Assembly (NCBI RefSeq): GCF_000306235.2
Contig: NZ_AKWZ02000010.1
Span: forward strand, 930,001-994,000
Direction: 5' to 3'
Source: Leptospira fainei serovar Hurstbridge str. BUT 6
GTDB lineage: Bacteria; Spirochaetota; Leptospiria; Leptospirales; Leptospiraceae
Length of the DNA stretch: 64,000 nt
A program made the position numbers and the translations under genes. Under the pieces are notes generated by a model, which was not told the origin of the DNA, did no database searches, and saw nothing but the letters and a program-made list of their open reading frames with translations. Positions 47,658 through 57,400 of this stretch are shown here, in pieces. Position 1 is the stretch's first letter. Each line of letters begins with the position of its first letter.

Positions 47658-47688
47658 AAAAAAGCCCTCTTTTTAGAGGGCTTTTTTT
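47658..47688. terminator. rho-independent terminator, bidirectional
   Basis: AAAAAAGCCCTC, a six-base loop and GAGGGCTTTTTT: six GC-rich pairs extended by A-T pairs, with a T run on both strands. It ends the VOC transcript and, on the other strand, the small gene at 47709-47912. Confidence 0.93.
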
Positions 47689-47708
47689 ACTCATAATCGA
47701 TTTAGGGT

Positions 47709-47912
47709 TTAAGTGACTTTATCGATGAAAGCACCCTTAATTTTATACATATCACCGGTATAATCCAAACTTGTCGCCTTGCGATCGATCGTATTAGCTT
47801 GCTTATTTTCGTACGGTTCGCTCAAGGCAAGCCCTTCCGTCTTTGGAATCTTACGTGAATCTAGGATATTCTTTTCGGGTAATCCGAGTTTAATAGAAGA
47901 GACTATATTCAT
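47709..47912 (-). CDS. small hypothetical protein
   Basis: A 67-residue protein with a strong ribosome-binding site (GAGGGGAAA directly before the ATG) and a terminator just beyond its stop, so it is likely real although I know no family. It is hydrophilic, without signal peptide, membrane segment or Cys. SSIKLGLPEK near the start and DYTGDMYKIKGAFIDKV at the end may be short strands. It may be a small cytosolic structural or stress protein; this is a guess only. Confidence 0.65.
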   Translation of the reverse strand: MNIVSSIKLGLPEKNILDSRKIPKTEGLALSEPYENKQANTIDRKATSLDYTGDMYKIKGAFIDKVT

Positions 47913-47983
47913 TTTCCCCTCACATTTTTTATACTATCGTTGTTTTAGAAAAAAACCAATCTTTTTCCGACAAAACTAGTTCA

Positions 47984-48715
47984 TTATTGGAAAGAAATAT
48001 CGCAAGTTCCAGTTCCCGCCGTTATGAACATCTGAACGGTATAATAAGTCGGAAAGTTAATGATCGGTTGATATACCCAGCTAGAAGGATTTGAGAACGT
48101 CCCCAAATTCGTTTGGGAACAGGTTGGAGAAAAGTAGGTTACTGCCGTGTACGTATCACAGCCGATCTTAACGTTCGTCGGTCCCGTTAAATTAAGATCG
48201 ATCCTAACTGCGTGAGTTTCTACTTGCCCGGTAATCTGGAATTTCTTGGATGTCGGATAAGTAATTCCCAATTCGGTCCCATATTGATTCTGGTACGGTT
48301 TATAGCAATCGATGTAAAACTTAGTACCATAGCAGTTTGTAGCCCCATTTAGATTCAAAGGATCACAAATAACGACACCGCTACTTTTCATTACATACAA
48401 TATTCCGGTAGAAGCGCCCGCCGGAACGTTAGCGGTGATTTGCGTTGGAGTTGCGGTAAGAAGAGGAGTTGCTACCCCATTTATAGTTACACTTGATTGC
48501 GTTATATCCGTTCCGAAATCTCGCCCTGTGATCGTAATCAAAGTCGGTAAATAGGGAGAAATAGGCGGTGAACCTGAGGGCGGATCGATACTCGTTATAA
48601 CCGGATTACCAATTCCAAGCTGAGATGCCAAATCAGTATGCTTGGTTTGCTGACAGTATGATACCCCCATCATGAGAATAAATATGATTAGGACGTTTTT
48701 ACCGAGAGTCTGCAT
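47984..48715 (-). CDS. lipoprotein with IPT/TIG domain
   Basis: A 243-residue lipoprotein: signal peptide with IIFILMMGVSYC, lipidated Cys21. Residues about 40-120 form an IPT/TIG immunoglobulin-like domain (ITSIDPPSGSP, TLITITGRDFG, VTINGVATPLL, ITANVPAGASTGILYV). The C-terminal half is rich in Thr, Tyr and Cys (six or more Cys) with no family. Likely surface-exposed or periplasmic. The start at 48715 has AGGATAGGG upstream. The longer frame to 48850 would overlap the divergent enoyl-CoA hydratase and has no signal. Confidence 0.82.
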   Translation of the reverse strand: MQTLGKNVLIIFILMMGVSYCQQTKHTDLASQLGIGNPVITSIDPPSGSPPISPYLPTLITITGRDFGTDITQSSVTINGVATPLLTATPTQITANVPAGASTGILYVMKSSGVVICDPLNLNGATNCYGTKFYIDCYKPYQNQYGTELGITYPTSKKFQITGQVETHAVRIDLNLTGPTNVKIGCDTYTAVTYFSPTCSQTNLGTFSNPSSWVYQPIINFPTYYTVQMFITAGTGTCDISFQ

Positions 48716-48841
48716 ATTCCCTATCCTAGAACCGTCAGCACGGTAGGCTTTTGCTTGCCGGATTGGAAAAATCCCGCAACCTACCCTATTATCGGACGAA
48801 AGAGTCCCACTAGGAACAAGATTTTTCCGGAGATTGAACCA

Positions 48842-49615
48842 ATGAGCCAAATCGTTCTTTATTCTATCAGAGAAAATATAGCAACCATAACCTTAAATCG
48901 ACCCGAGAAAAGAAATGCGATCTCCCGGGAACTTCTTCAATCTTTTATGTCACTTATTGAAAAAACGGCGCAAGAACCGAATATTCGAGTTCTAATTATC
49001 CGTGCCGAAGGGCCGGTTTTTTGCGCAGGTGCCGATCTCAAAGAAAGAGAGACTATGAGCGAGGAAGAAGTTCATTCGTTCCTGGACACAGTCGGAAGTT
49101 GTTTCCGACTTCTCGAAAAACTTCCATTTCCGACGATCGCGGCGCTCGACGGGGATGCTTTCGGAGGCGGCTTAGAGTTGGCTCTTTCATGCGATTTTAT
49201 TCTTCTGAAAGAAGGAGTCAAAGTAGGTCTCACCGAAACAGGATTAGGAATTATCCCTGGAGCCGGCGGAACGCAACGACTTCCTCGTCGCATCGGTTTT
49301 TCCAAGGCAATGGAAATGATTCTTACCGCTAAGATCCTGGATTCAAAATCCGCTTTCGATTGCGGACTCGCGAACTTGATCGCAAGCACTTCCGCTTACG
49401 AGGAGGCAAACGTATTAGCCGCAACGATCTCCGAGAAAGGACCGGTTGCAGTACGTCTTGCAAAAGCCGCCATTCGAGACGGGGAAGGATTGAAGATAGA
49501 AGACGCCCTAAAAATCGAAAGAATGCACTATAACAAAACGTTAGCTACCGAAGATCGAAAGGAAGCGCTCCTAGCCTTTAAAGAAAAACGAAAACCGCAA
49601 TTTAAAGGTAAATAA
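48842..49615 (+). CDS. enoyl-CoA hydratase/isomerase family protein
   Basis: A 257-residue crotonase. ATITLNRPEKRNAIS opens it; the oxyanion motifs are FCAGADLKE and AFGGGLELALSCDF. Both Glu residues used by hydratases are present (GGGLE and GLTETGLGIIPGAGGTQRLPRR). It probably hydrates enoyl-CoA in fatty acid oxidation or branched amino acid breakdown. The ATG at 48842 has a GGAG about ten bases upstream and matches family length; the frame opens earlier at 48755 without support. Confidence 0.92.
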   Translation: MSQIVLYSIRENIATITLNRPEKRNAISRELLQSFMSLIEKTAQEPNIRVLIIRAEGPVFCAGADLKERETMSEEEVHSFLDTVGSCFRLLEKLPFPTIAALDGDAFGGGLELALSCDFILLKEGVKVGLTETGLGIIPGAGGTQRLPRRIGFSKAMEMILTAKILDSKSAFDCGLANLIASTSAYEEANVLAATISEKGPVAVRLAKAAIRDGEGLKIEDALKIERMHYNKTLATEDRKEALLAFKEKRKPQFKGK

Positions 49616-49689
49616 TTCGAACAAAAAATTGAGGCTGGTAACTAACCGATTCCTAATATTGGCCATAAATCGTTTAAAGCGAGCTCGAG

Positions 49690-50220
49690 ATGATCTTAAC
49701 AGGCAAGGAAATAAAAAAACGTATCGGATCGGATATCGTAATCGATCCCTATTCCGAGGATCGGCTAAATCCAAATTCTTACAACTTAAGATTATACAAC
49801 GAACTATTGCAATATACTCATCTTCCCTTGGACATGAAGAAGCCTAACGATGCGGAAAAATTAGTTATCTCCGAATCGGGTCTGGAGTTAAAGCCGGGTG
49901 TTCTCTATCTCGGTAGAACGGTGGAATACACCGAAACTCACAATCTCGTCCCTATGCTGGAAGGCCGCTCTTCGATCGGCAGATTAGGAATGTACGTGCA
50001 CGTAACGGCCGGATTCGGCGATGTCGGCTTTAAAGGTTTTTGGACTCTCGAGATCTCTGTAATCCAACCTCTGATTATTTATCCTAATGTGGAAATCTGC
50101 CAAATCTTTTATCATACGGTAGAAGGCGAGATAACGGAATACAAGTCCGGAAAATACCAAGGAAACAAAGGAATTCAAACTTCGATGTTGTACAAGGATT
50201 TCGAAAACGGAAAGTATTAA
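49690..50220 (+). CDS. dcd: dCTP deaminase
   Basis: A 176-residue trimeric enzyme supplying dUTP for thymidylate synthesis. Motifs: DRLNPNSYNLRL near the start, the active-site EGRSSIGRLGMYVHVTAGFGDVGFKGFWTLEI with Arg, Ser and Glu residues, and CQIFYHTVEGEI. The terminal YQGNKGIQTSMLYKDF closes over the nucleotide. It lies 74 bases after the enoyl-CoA hydratase gene; no ribosome-binding site stronger than GAG is seen. Its stop overlaps that of the adjacent phosphatase gene. Confidence 0.95.
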   Translation: MILTGKEIKKRIGSDIVIDPYSEDRLNPNSYNLRLYNELLQYTHLPLDMKKPNDAEKLVISESGLELKPGVLYLGRTVEYTETHNLVPMLEGRSSIGRLGMYVHVTAGFGDVGFKGFWTLEISVIQPLIIYPNVEICQIFYHTVEGEITEYKSGKYQGNKGIQTSMLYKDFENGKY

Positions 50221-53200
50221 CTTTCCGAACGATCCCGTTCAATTAATCGAATAAGTTTTACCGCGTTTTCATTTTCAGGGTCTCTATCGAGCGCTTTTCG
50301 GGCGTAATCCATAGCGAGTTCAAACTGTTCCGTCTGACGATAAAGATCCGATAAATTTACTAAATTGCTGCTATTCTCCGGCTGGAGTTCTTCCATCTTC
50401 TTAGCGGCTGCAATCGCTTCGTCCAGATGTCCGATTCTGCGATTTGCAAGGGATAGGTAATACCAATATTCGATCAAATCGGGGTCTGAACCGAGATACT
50501 GGTTAAGAACTTCGACGGCTTTTGCGTAATTCTTTCCTTTGAAACTCAGTAATCCGAGCAATTTTGTTACTTTCGTATTGGCGGGATCGGCCTTATAAAG
50601 TGCATCAAGAGATCTTACGGCCTCTTCTACTCTGCCTTCTTGATAATTCTTTTTGGCATTCTTATATGCAGACTTCCAATCTTCGGTTCCGACATAAGAA
50701 TCCTCTTCCTTTTCTTCCGATTCATCACCGGCGGGCAAGTATTCTATCTTCAATAAGGAAAGATCGTCCGTCAATTCTCCAAAACCGCGAATCTCTTCTT
50801 CGATTCGAACGAGGTCACCCTCGCCTTTTTCGACGAACTGGAGAAACAGCATTTCGTCTTCATTAATCGTTCTGACTTCCTTTTCAGGAGTTAAATCTAA
50901 ATCATCCTTACCGTCGGAACCGACGATAAGAACATCTCCCGGGACAAGATTTGTCGTCAAAACTTTGAATTCGTATTCGGAATCTAGACCGATTTTTCGC
51001 AATGTAAGACCGCTTTCCACGAATCCCGCTCTGCCGTCGCGATAGAGAACTGAGAAAGGGTGCTCGGCGTTAAAATACCAAACTCTACCGGTATCTTCTT
51101 CGATCAGAAGGAAAGTTCCCGATATTACCATCGACCCGTTAAAGGATTTGAATACGGATTGCATCTCGCGATAGGTATCCGTCAACCATCCTTCCGGAGT
51201 AGTATCTAATACTCTGTCGTTTGCCGCTGAACGAGCCAATATCGAGTTAATTACGACCCCCATAACCAGAGACCCTCCGGCCCCCTGCATGGATTTTCCC
51301 ATGGCGTCGCCGTTCATCGCAAAGGTATATCGTTTGAAATTATTTTCCTTACCGAGTCGCAAATTACCGGTAACGCAAATATCTCCGCCAAGATCGGCCC
51401 GCTTTCCTTTAAACTCGAATTGTTTCTTCTGATGCAAAATGAATTCAGTCTTAACTTTCGTCGATTTATTCGCGTTGTAAAATAGAGGTTTTGCGAGAAG
51501 AGAAGTTAGAAAGTAATCTCCATCCTGCTGGACTTTAAGTCTTTGCAACTCTTCCATCTTTTCCGAAAGTTCTCTAGTTCTTTCTCGAACTTTATCCGCA
51601 AGATGTTCGGCATAATCCTGGAGTTCGCCTCGAGCCTGTCGAATCGAACTAACCATACTATTAAACGAATCCGATAGAAAGCCTATCTCATCCTTGACTT
51701 CCACCGGAACCTGAACGTCAAGACTTCCTAGATTTACCTTTTCGCCCCCGCTCAATAAGCGATTCAAAGGGGCCACTAAGCTCTGTCTAAAGAATAGCGG
51801 AAACACGAATAGAATAACGACTAAAACGATTCCTAGAATGATCGTTTGCTTCATGGAGGTTGGATGCATGAATTCCCGATAACCGCGATAGGAATAACCG
51901 AGTTCGCTGGTTAAATCCTTTTCCGCATCGTAATGAATGTAGGCTACAAAATGTTGGTGTTCGTCTAAACTTTTACGATAATGCCTGCTTAAAGCCGGCT
52001 GAAACGGCCGTAGATACAAAAGCACTTCGGACTTTAATTCACCGGGTAATAGGTCATTGCCCCCCAATGAGCAATCTTTCCACTTAGAAAGAATATAATC
52101 TCGGAAATAAGATACGTCGGAAGCGGATCCTTTAAAATAACTTTTTCCCTCCGAACAAAAATCTATCGGAAAGATATAATCCAGTTTGTTGGAAGCGACG
52201 AATACGTTTCTATTGAGTCCGATCAGATATTTAAAGAGCCCTTCTTTTAACTCCTTCCCGTCTAAACCGGGACTTCTTTTCAGAAAATCCGTGATGGAAT
52301 TTTTGTATCCTTGAAAATATTCGTGAGTTCCCACCAAGTTTATTTCAAGTTTCTTTCGAAAACCCTCTTCGGGTAAAACTTTAATCCTTTCAAAGAGCTC
52401 GGTATTCTTAAAGTCCGTCTCCAATTGTGAAAGTCTAAGGTCGAACGCTTGATTGTATCGTGAGTAATCTACGGGTTTGTCCGAGCCTTCCCATTGGACG
52501 ACGTATTCCATTCCCGGGACTTGATGACCGCCTTCCAAGATTCGTTCCATATTTACGACACTCTTGGTATCGTATTCGGTCTCTTTATCTTGGTTGGATA
52601 TGAAGACCAAGGCTTGCATTATCAACATCACTGTTACGAACGTGATCCCGACAATCTTGATCATAAATGTCGTTTTTTCTTCGCTGAAATTCAGGAAGAT
52701 TACTAGTATTAAAAATATCGAAAGAGTAATGAGAAGGACCATAGAGGTCAGAAAGGTCGATCGTTCGATTACTCCGTCCCGACTCATTATGTTCGTTAAT
52801 GCCGGAATAACACCGCCGACCAACATCGAGACCATGAAAGCCGCTATTGCAAACCTGACTCTCCCTTTCGTTACGATCATCCTCCAAATCGGTATAACTA
52901 AAAAGGATATTAGTACGAAAGCTCCGATGATCAAAGCGATGGTTCTAGATACTTTTTCGGCATTAAAGTCCCAGTGATGGGCGGTAAAATGATACTTTTT
53001 GGGGGCGTTCCAAGTTACGTAAAAGAATGCGATCGAAGCGATTACCGCAACGATATACATTCCGATTACTAATCCCCTGGACACTTTCGGATGTGTATCT
53101 TGAGGATATCTAGCTAGAAACTGGCCTAAATGCAAAATGGCAGGTAAAATGAACCCCACCGTCATCCATCTATGATATGCGGCTAATGGATGATAAACGA

Positions 53201-53396
53201 TCGCCGCAATGAAATAACCGAGCCATAAGAAAGAGAGAAATAACGCTCCCAAAGCAAGATGCCTAGTGCTTGAAGAACGTCCTTTTAAGAATAGAAAGAA
53301 TAGGGAAGCGAGAAATACGGTAAGAAAGGCTAAAAGACTTCCGAATGAGTAATAGTTAAGTAGAAGATCTTCTTTGAGGATTGTTAATAATTCCAT
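50217..53396 (-). CDS. 7TM-HAMP-PP2C (SpoIIE)-TPR signalling phosphatase, paralogue A
   Basis: A 1059-residue membrane protein. Eight hydrophobic helices (about 18-266) form a 7TM-type sensor; a periplasmic domain (about 270-515) is closed by another helix (517-537) leading into HAMP (about 538-592) and a coiled coil. The SpoIIE-type PP2C domain (about 640-880) keeps metal-binding Asp672 in GGDI, Asp697 in NGDAMGK, Asp in GSDGKDDL and TDDLSLL. At least three TPR units follow (about 930-1055: YKNAKKNYQEGRVEEAVRSL, LLSFKGKNYAKAVEVLNQY, NLSDLYRQTEQFELAMDYA). It probably dephosphorylates an anti-sigma antagonist or similar Ser/Thr protein in response to an external signal. It lies last of three genes with a close paralogue. 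Confidence 0.9.
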   Translation of the reverse strand: MELLTILKEDLLLNYYSFGSLLAFLTVFLASLFFLFLKGRSSSTRHLALGALFLSFLWLGYFIAAIVYHPLAAYHRWMTVGFILPAILHLGQFLARYPQDTHPKVSRGLVIGMYIVAVIASIAFFYVTWNAPKKYHFTAHHWDFNAEKVSRTIALIIGAFVLISFLVIPIWRMIVTKGRVRFAIAAFMVSMLVGGVIPALTNIMSRDGVIERSTFLTSMVLLITLSIFLILVIFLNFSEEKTTFMIKIVGITFVTVMLIMQALVFISNQDKETEYDTKSVVNMERILEGGHQVPGMEYVVQWEGSDKPVDYSRYNQAFDLRLSQLETDFKNTELFERIKVLPEEGFRKKLEINLVGTHEYFQGYKNSITDFLKRSPGLDGKELKEGLFKYLIGLNRNVFVASNKLDYIFPIDFCSEGKSYFKGSASDVSYFRDYILSKWKDCSLGGNDLLPGELKSEVLLYLRPFQPALSRHYRKSLDEHQHFVAYIHYDAEKDLTSELGYSYRGYREFMHPTSMKQTIILGIVLVVILFVFPLFFRQSLVAPLNRLLSGGEKVNLGSLDVQVPVEVKDEIGFLSDSFNSMVSSIRQARGELQDYAEHLADKVRERTRELSEKMEELQRLKVQQDGDYFLTSLLAKPLFYNANKSTKVKTEFILHQKKQFEFKGKRADLGGDICVTGNLRLGKENNFKRYTFAMNGDAMGKSMQGAGGSLVMGVVINSILARSAANDRVLDTTPEGWLTDTYREMQSVFKSFNGSMVISGTFLLIEEDTGRVWYFNAEHPFSVLYRDGRAGFVESGLTLRKIGLDSEYEFKVLTTNLVPGDVLIVGSDGKDDLDLTPEKEVRTINEDEMLFLQFVEKGEGDLVRIEEEIRGFGELTDDLSLLKIEYLPAGDESEEKEEDSYVGTEDWKSAYKNAKKNYQEGRVEEAVRSLDALYKADPANTKVTKLLGLLSFKGKNYAKAVEVLNQYLGSDPDLIEYWYYLSLANRRIGHLDEAIAAAKKMEELQPENSSNLVNLSDLYRQTEQFELAMDYARKALDRDPENENAVKLIRLIERDRSES

Positions 53397-53543
53397 TTTT
53401 TAGCCGACTCGACTTCTACACGGCAAAACGCAGAGTTCGAATGGTTTATTCTAGCTATACTAACTATCTTATCAAACGAAAAACAAAAAACGTCCCTGAA
53501 AGCTCCGAAGCCTAACGATTGTTTTAAGATAAAACAGCGTTCG

Positions 53544-54443
53544 TTAGAGAGCCTCCCAATCTCTTATCTTGGAAAAGGATTTTATCGGGTACGATAGATA
53601 TTTTCCGGGCAAGAGCCACCCCTTTAGAATTTGTTCCCAATTCTTAGCTTTCAAACCGTGCAAAACCTTGAGTACCGCCTCGGTGTCCTGGACGTCAGTG
53701 GTCGCGAGAATTCTTAAAAAGGACCGGTATCCTTCCGGGCTAAGCTCTTTATACAAAATTCCCTGCAAGCGAACCGACTTCGAATACATCCACGCTCCCA
53801 CTTGCGGGTCGGTAGATTGGAAATCGCCGCCAAGCGGGTGATCGCTTTTCGACGGTGGTTCGGCTAATTCCCATTCATCGTAAATTGACGTGAGTTCCTG
53901 CTGATTGAGTCTTAAATATCCCTTTTTAGCTAGTAAGTAGGGAAGAAACGAAACGATACCTTCGCTTAGCCACAAAGGTTCGATAAAATAGTAATGACCT
54001 AATTCATGAAGCAACAGTGCCGGATAACCGATCGGAACCAGACCGGATTCCAGATAAATTCCCAAATCCTTTCCAAGTTCCCCCGAAACGTTATTATAGC
54101 CCCCGATTCGAGTTCCGTTTAAAAATACGCTTTCTTTCAAAACTAAGCGAACTCGGTTTCTTTCCTTCGAAGGCAAACTTTTGAATATCGGCGCGGCAGC
54201 TTGATGAAAGAAGATCCCCGTATAGGATTCGTACGCATCAAGCAAGTCCCTTGTTTTTTCAAAGGCATATCTGTCCCATTGCTGGGCGGAAGTTTCGTTC
54301 TGAATCGTAACGAGGATATCCCCGCCTCTTAGTTTAAGAGGGTAATCTTTATTCGATCTGGCCTTGATTTTAAAGCCGGCGCTTTGAGCAAAACTAGAAA
54401 ATCCAAAAACCAGAAGAATTGCGGCTAAAAGGAATCGCCTCAT
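53544..54443 (-). CDS. secreted gluzincin-type metallopeptidase (peptidase MA-like)
   Basis: A 299-residue exported protein: signal peptide about 1-20 (MRRFLLAAIL..FSSFAQS). The zinc site HELGH is at 146-150, with Glu161 in PLWLSEG as likely third ligand, the pattern of peptidase MA-like gluzincins. The region before it (RDLLDAYESYTGIFF, VRLVLKES) is typical of this group. It lies between the two phosphatase paralogues and starts 40 bases after one of them, so all three are probably one transcript. I chose ATG at 54443 because it gives a good signal peptide; a TTG at 54482 would extend it by 13 residues. Substrate unknown. Confidence 0.82.
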   Translation of the reverse strand: MRRFLLAAILLVFGFSSFAQSAGFKIKARSNKDYPLKLRGGDILVTIQNETSAQQWDRYAFEKTRDLLDAYESYTGIFFHQAAAPIFKSLPSKERNRVRLVLKESVFLNGTRIGGYNNVSGELGKDLGIYLESGLVPIGYPALLLHELGHYYFIEPLWLSEGIVSFLPYLLAKKGYLRLNQQELTSIYDEWELAEPPSKSDHPLGGDFQSTDPQVGAWMYSKSVRLQGILYKELSPEGYRSFLRILATTDVQDTEAVLKVLHGLKAKNWEQILKGWLLPGKYLSYPIKSFSKIRDWEAL

Positions 54444-54482
54444 TCCACCGGATATTAATTTCCCGTTTGCGGGAGCCGACAA

Positions 54483-57400
54483 TCAGCGGTCCCTCTCTAT
54501 CAGTCGAATTAGTTTATGCGCGTTTTCGTTTCCCGGTTCTCGTTGTAAAATTTTCCGAGCATACTCTTCGGCGCGATCATACATTTCCATCAATCTGTAT
54601 ATGTCCGCCAAATTAACTAAATTGGAAAGATTATCAGGATCGACTTCCAATAGTTTTAAGCTAGCTGAGAGAGCCAGATCGTATTTTCCCATTTTCTTAT
54701 TCGCTATCGATAAATAAAACCAGTACTCGTGCAGATCAGGATCGGTTCCCAAGTAATTGTTCAACACTTCGACCGCAGTCGCGTAATCTTTCCCCTTAAA
54801 ACTGAGCAAACCCAAAAGCTTATTCAATTTCTGATTAGCGCTGTCGTGCATATAGCCGGTTTTTAAAAGATCCAACGCTTCTTCTAAGCGACCTGTCTTG
54901 TATAATTTGCGAGCTTCCTCATAAACCGAATCGGTATTGAGCGCTTTATCGATATGATCGGTATCGTCGAAAATATCTTCGATCTCGTCTTTCTTCGGTT
55001 CGGTTTGAAATTCCACTTTAAGAAGAGATAAGTCGTCGGTTAATTCGCCCGTCTTACGAATCTCAGTTTCGATTTCTTCCAGATTTGCTTTCGCCTTTTC
55101 GACATGCCGTAAAAACAACATTTCGTCTTCGTTAATCGTACGAATGGTCTCGTCCGGAGTTAAATCCACATCGTCGCGACCGTCAGAGCCTAGAATAAGA
55201 ACGTCCCCTTTTTTCAGCTGGAGGGAATGCACTTTAAAATCAAATTCGGAATCCAAACCCAATTTCCGTAATGTCAGTCCTTCTTCAATGAAACTTGCCT
55301 TCCCGTCCCTATAAAGGACCGTAAACGGATGCTCCGCGTTAAAGTACCAGCATTTTCCCGTTTCGTCCTCGATGAGATAAACGCAGGCGGAAATTACCAT
55401 CGAACCGTTAAACGACTTAAATACGGAATGGATTTCATGATAAATGTCCCCAAGCCATTGCTCAGGTGTAGTTTCTAAAATTCTATTATTAGCGGCGGAA
55501 CGTGCAAGAATCGAGTTCATTACGACCCCCATTACAAGCGCACCTCCGGCTCCTTGCATGGATTTTCCCATCGCATCTCCGTTCATTGCAACGGTAAATC
55601 TTTTGAAAGAATCCGGACGACCTAAACGAAGATTTCCTGTTACGCAAATATCGCCGCCAAGGTCTGAATGTTTTCCGCGAAATTCAAACTGCTTCTTTTG
55701 GCGAATAATAAAATCAGTCGCCACATGTTTGGATTTATTCGCATTATAAAATAAAGGTTTTGCTAATAGGGAAGTAAGAAAGTAGTCCCCGTCCTGCTGC
55801 ACTTTAAGACGTTGAACTTCCTCCATCTTTTCTTGCACCTCTTTGGTTCTTTCCTTAACTTTTTCCTCTAAGTTCTCGGCATAATCCTGCAATTCTCGTC
55901 GGGCTTGCTTGATCGACGCCACCATTGCATTAAATGAATCGGCTAAAAATCCGATTTCGTCGCGGACTTTGACCGGAACGACCACATCTAAATCTCCCTT
56001 ATTGACTTTTTCCACCCCTGCCAACAAGCCGTTAAGCGGATCGACCAAACTACTCTTAAAGAAAAGAGGGAAGAGAACCAGCACGACGAAAATTACGATT
56101 AGCAGGATGATCGTTTGCTTCACTGCAGTCGGATGCATGAACTGACGATAAACCAAGTAGGAAAAGCCTACTTCACTCATTTCGAGAGTTTCGGGTGAGA
56201 ATTTCATAAAAGCAACGTAATGGCCGTTGCCGTCTTGGCTCCTTCTATAATGTCGCGTCTCGCTCGGTTTAAAATAACGAAAGTATCGTAGAACCTCCTC
56301 TCGAAGTTGCACATCGGAAAGTTGCTTACCATCCCAAAGACAGTTCTCGGACCAATGTGAAAAAATTTCCTTTTTATGGGATTCGCTTCCGAGAGATTCT
56401 ATAAAGGAGCGCCCTTTTTTACAAAAATTTCCGCCGACAACACCTTCCAAGCGATTCGTAGCTATAAAGGCCTGCTTATTCCATTTTTCCGCTTCGCCTA
56501 GAATTGCCGCCTTCAGTTCACCGTCGGACAATTGTGCGCTCTGAGAAATGAATTCTAAAATTTGTCTCCTGTAACCGCCGAAATATGTATGAGTTTTTTC
56601 TAATACTTCCTGTAATTTTGGGCGGAATTTTTTCTCGTCCAGATTTCGAATTTCTTCATAAATGGTAACGTTTTGAAGATCGATTTCAACTTGCATAAGA
56701 TTCAAATCGATTTTCTTGTCGTATTCACCTGAGCTAAGGCTGTTTTTATTATCATTCCAGCGGATAATATATTCTATGTCTTTTGTTTTTACTCCATTCT
56801 CTATCGCTCGCTCAATGTTTACCATTTTAAGGCTATCGTATTCCGCGTCCTTCTCTTGGCTGGATATATATACAAGCGCCTGCATGATCAAACAAATCGT
56901 AAAGAGAGTGATTCCGACGATTTTAACCATGAATGTGGTTCTTTCCGCGCTATTATTGATGAATGCGATTGCCAAAACGGAAAAAGCCGCGACGAAAAAA
57001 ATCACATTCGACGTCATATAAGTCGAACGCTCCATCGCGCCGTCCCGACTTACTACGTTCGAAATATTCGGATATATGGCTGCGATCAAAAACCCAATCG
57101 TAAACATCAAAAGCGCGATTCTTCTTTTATCTTTTGTTACGATGACGCGCCAGGTAGGTATGATCAAAAATCCGACGACGGATTCTATGGCGATCACAAT
57201 GGCTAAGTATCGACTCGCATCATACGCGTTGAAATCCCAATGATGCGCAGTGAAGTGATAAATGTTTTCGGAAATGGAGGTTAGATAAATAAAGAAAGTA
57301 ACTACGATCGTAATTACGGAGTATTCGACGATCAAAACCCAGCGAGCTAATCTTTGGTTGCTATTTCCCGGAAACCGAAGTAGGAACTGAGTGAAATGCG

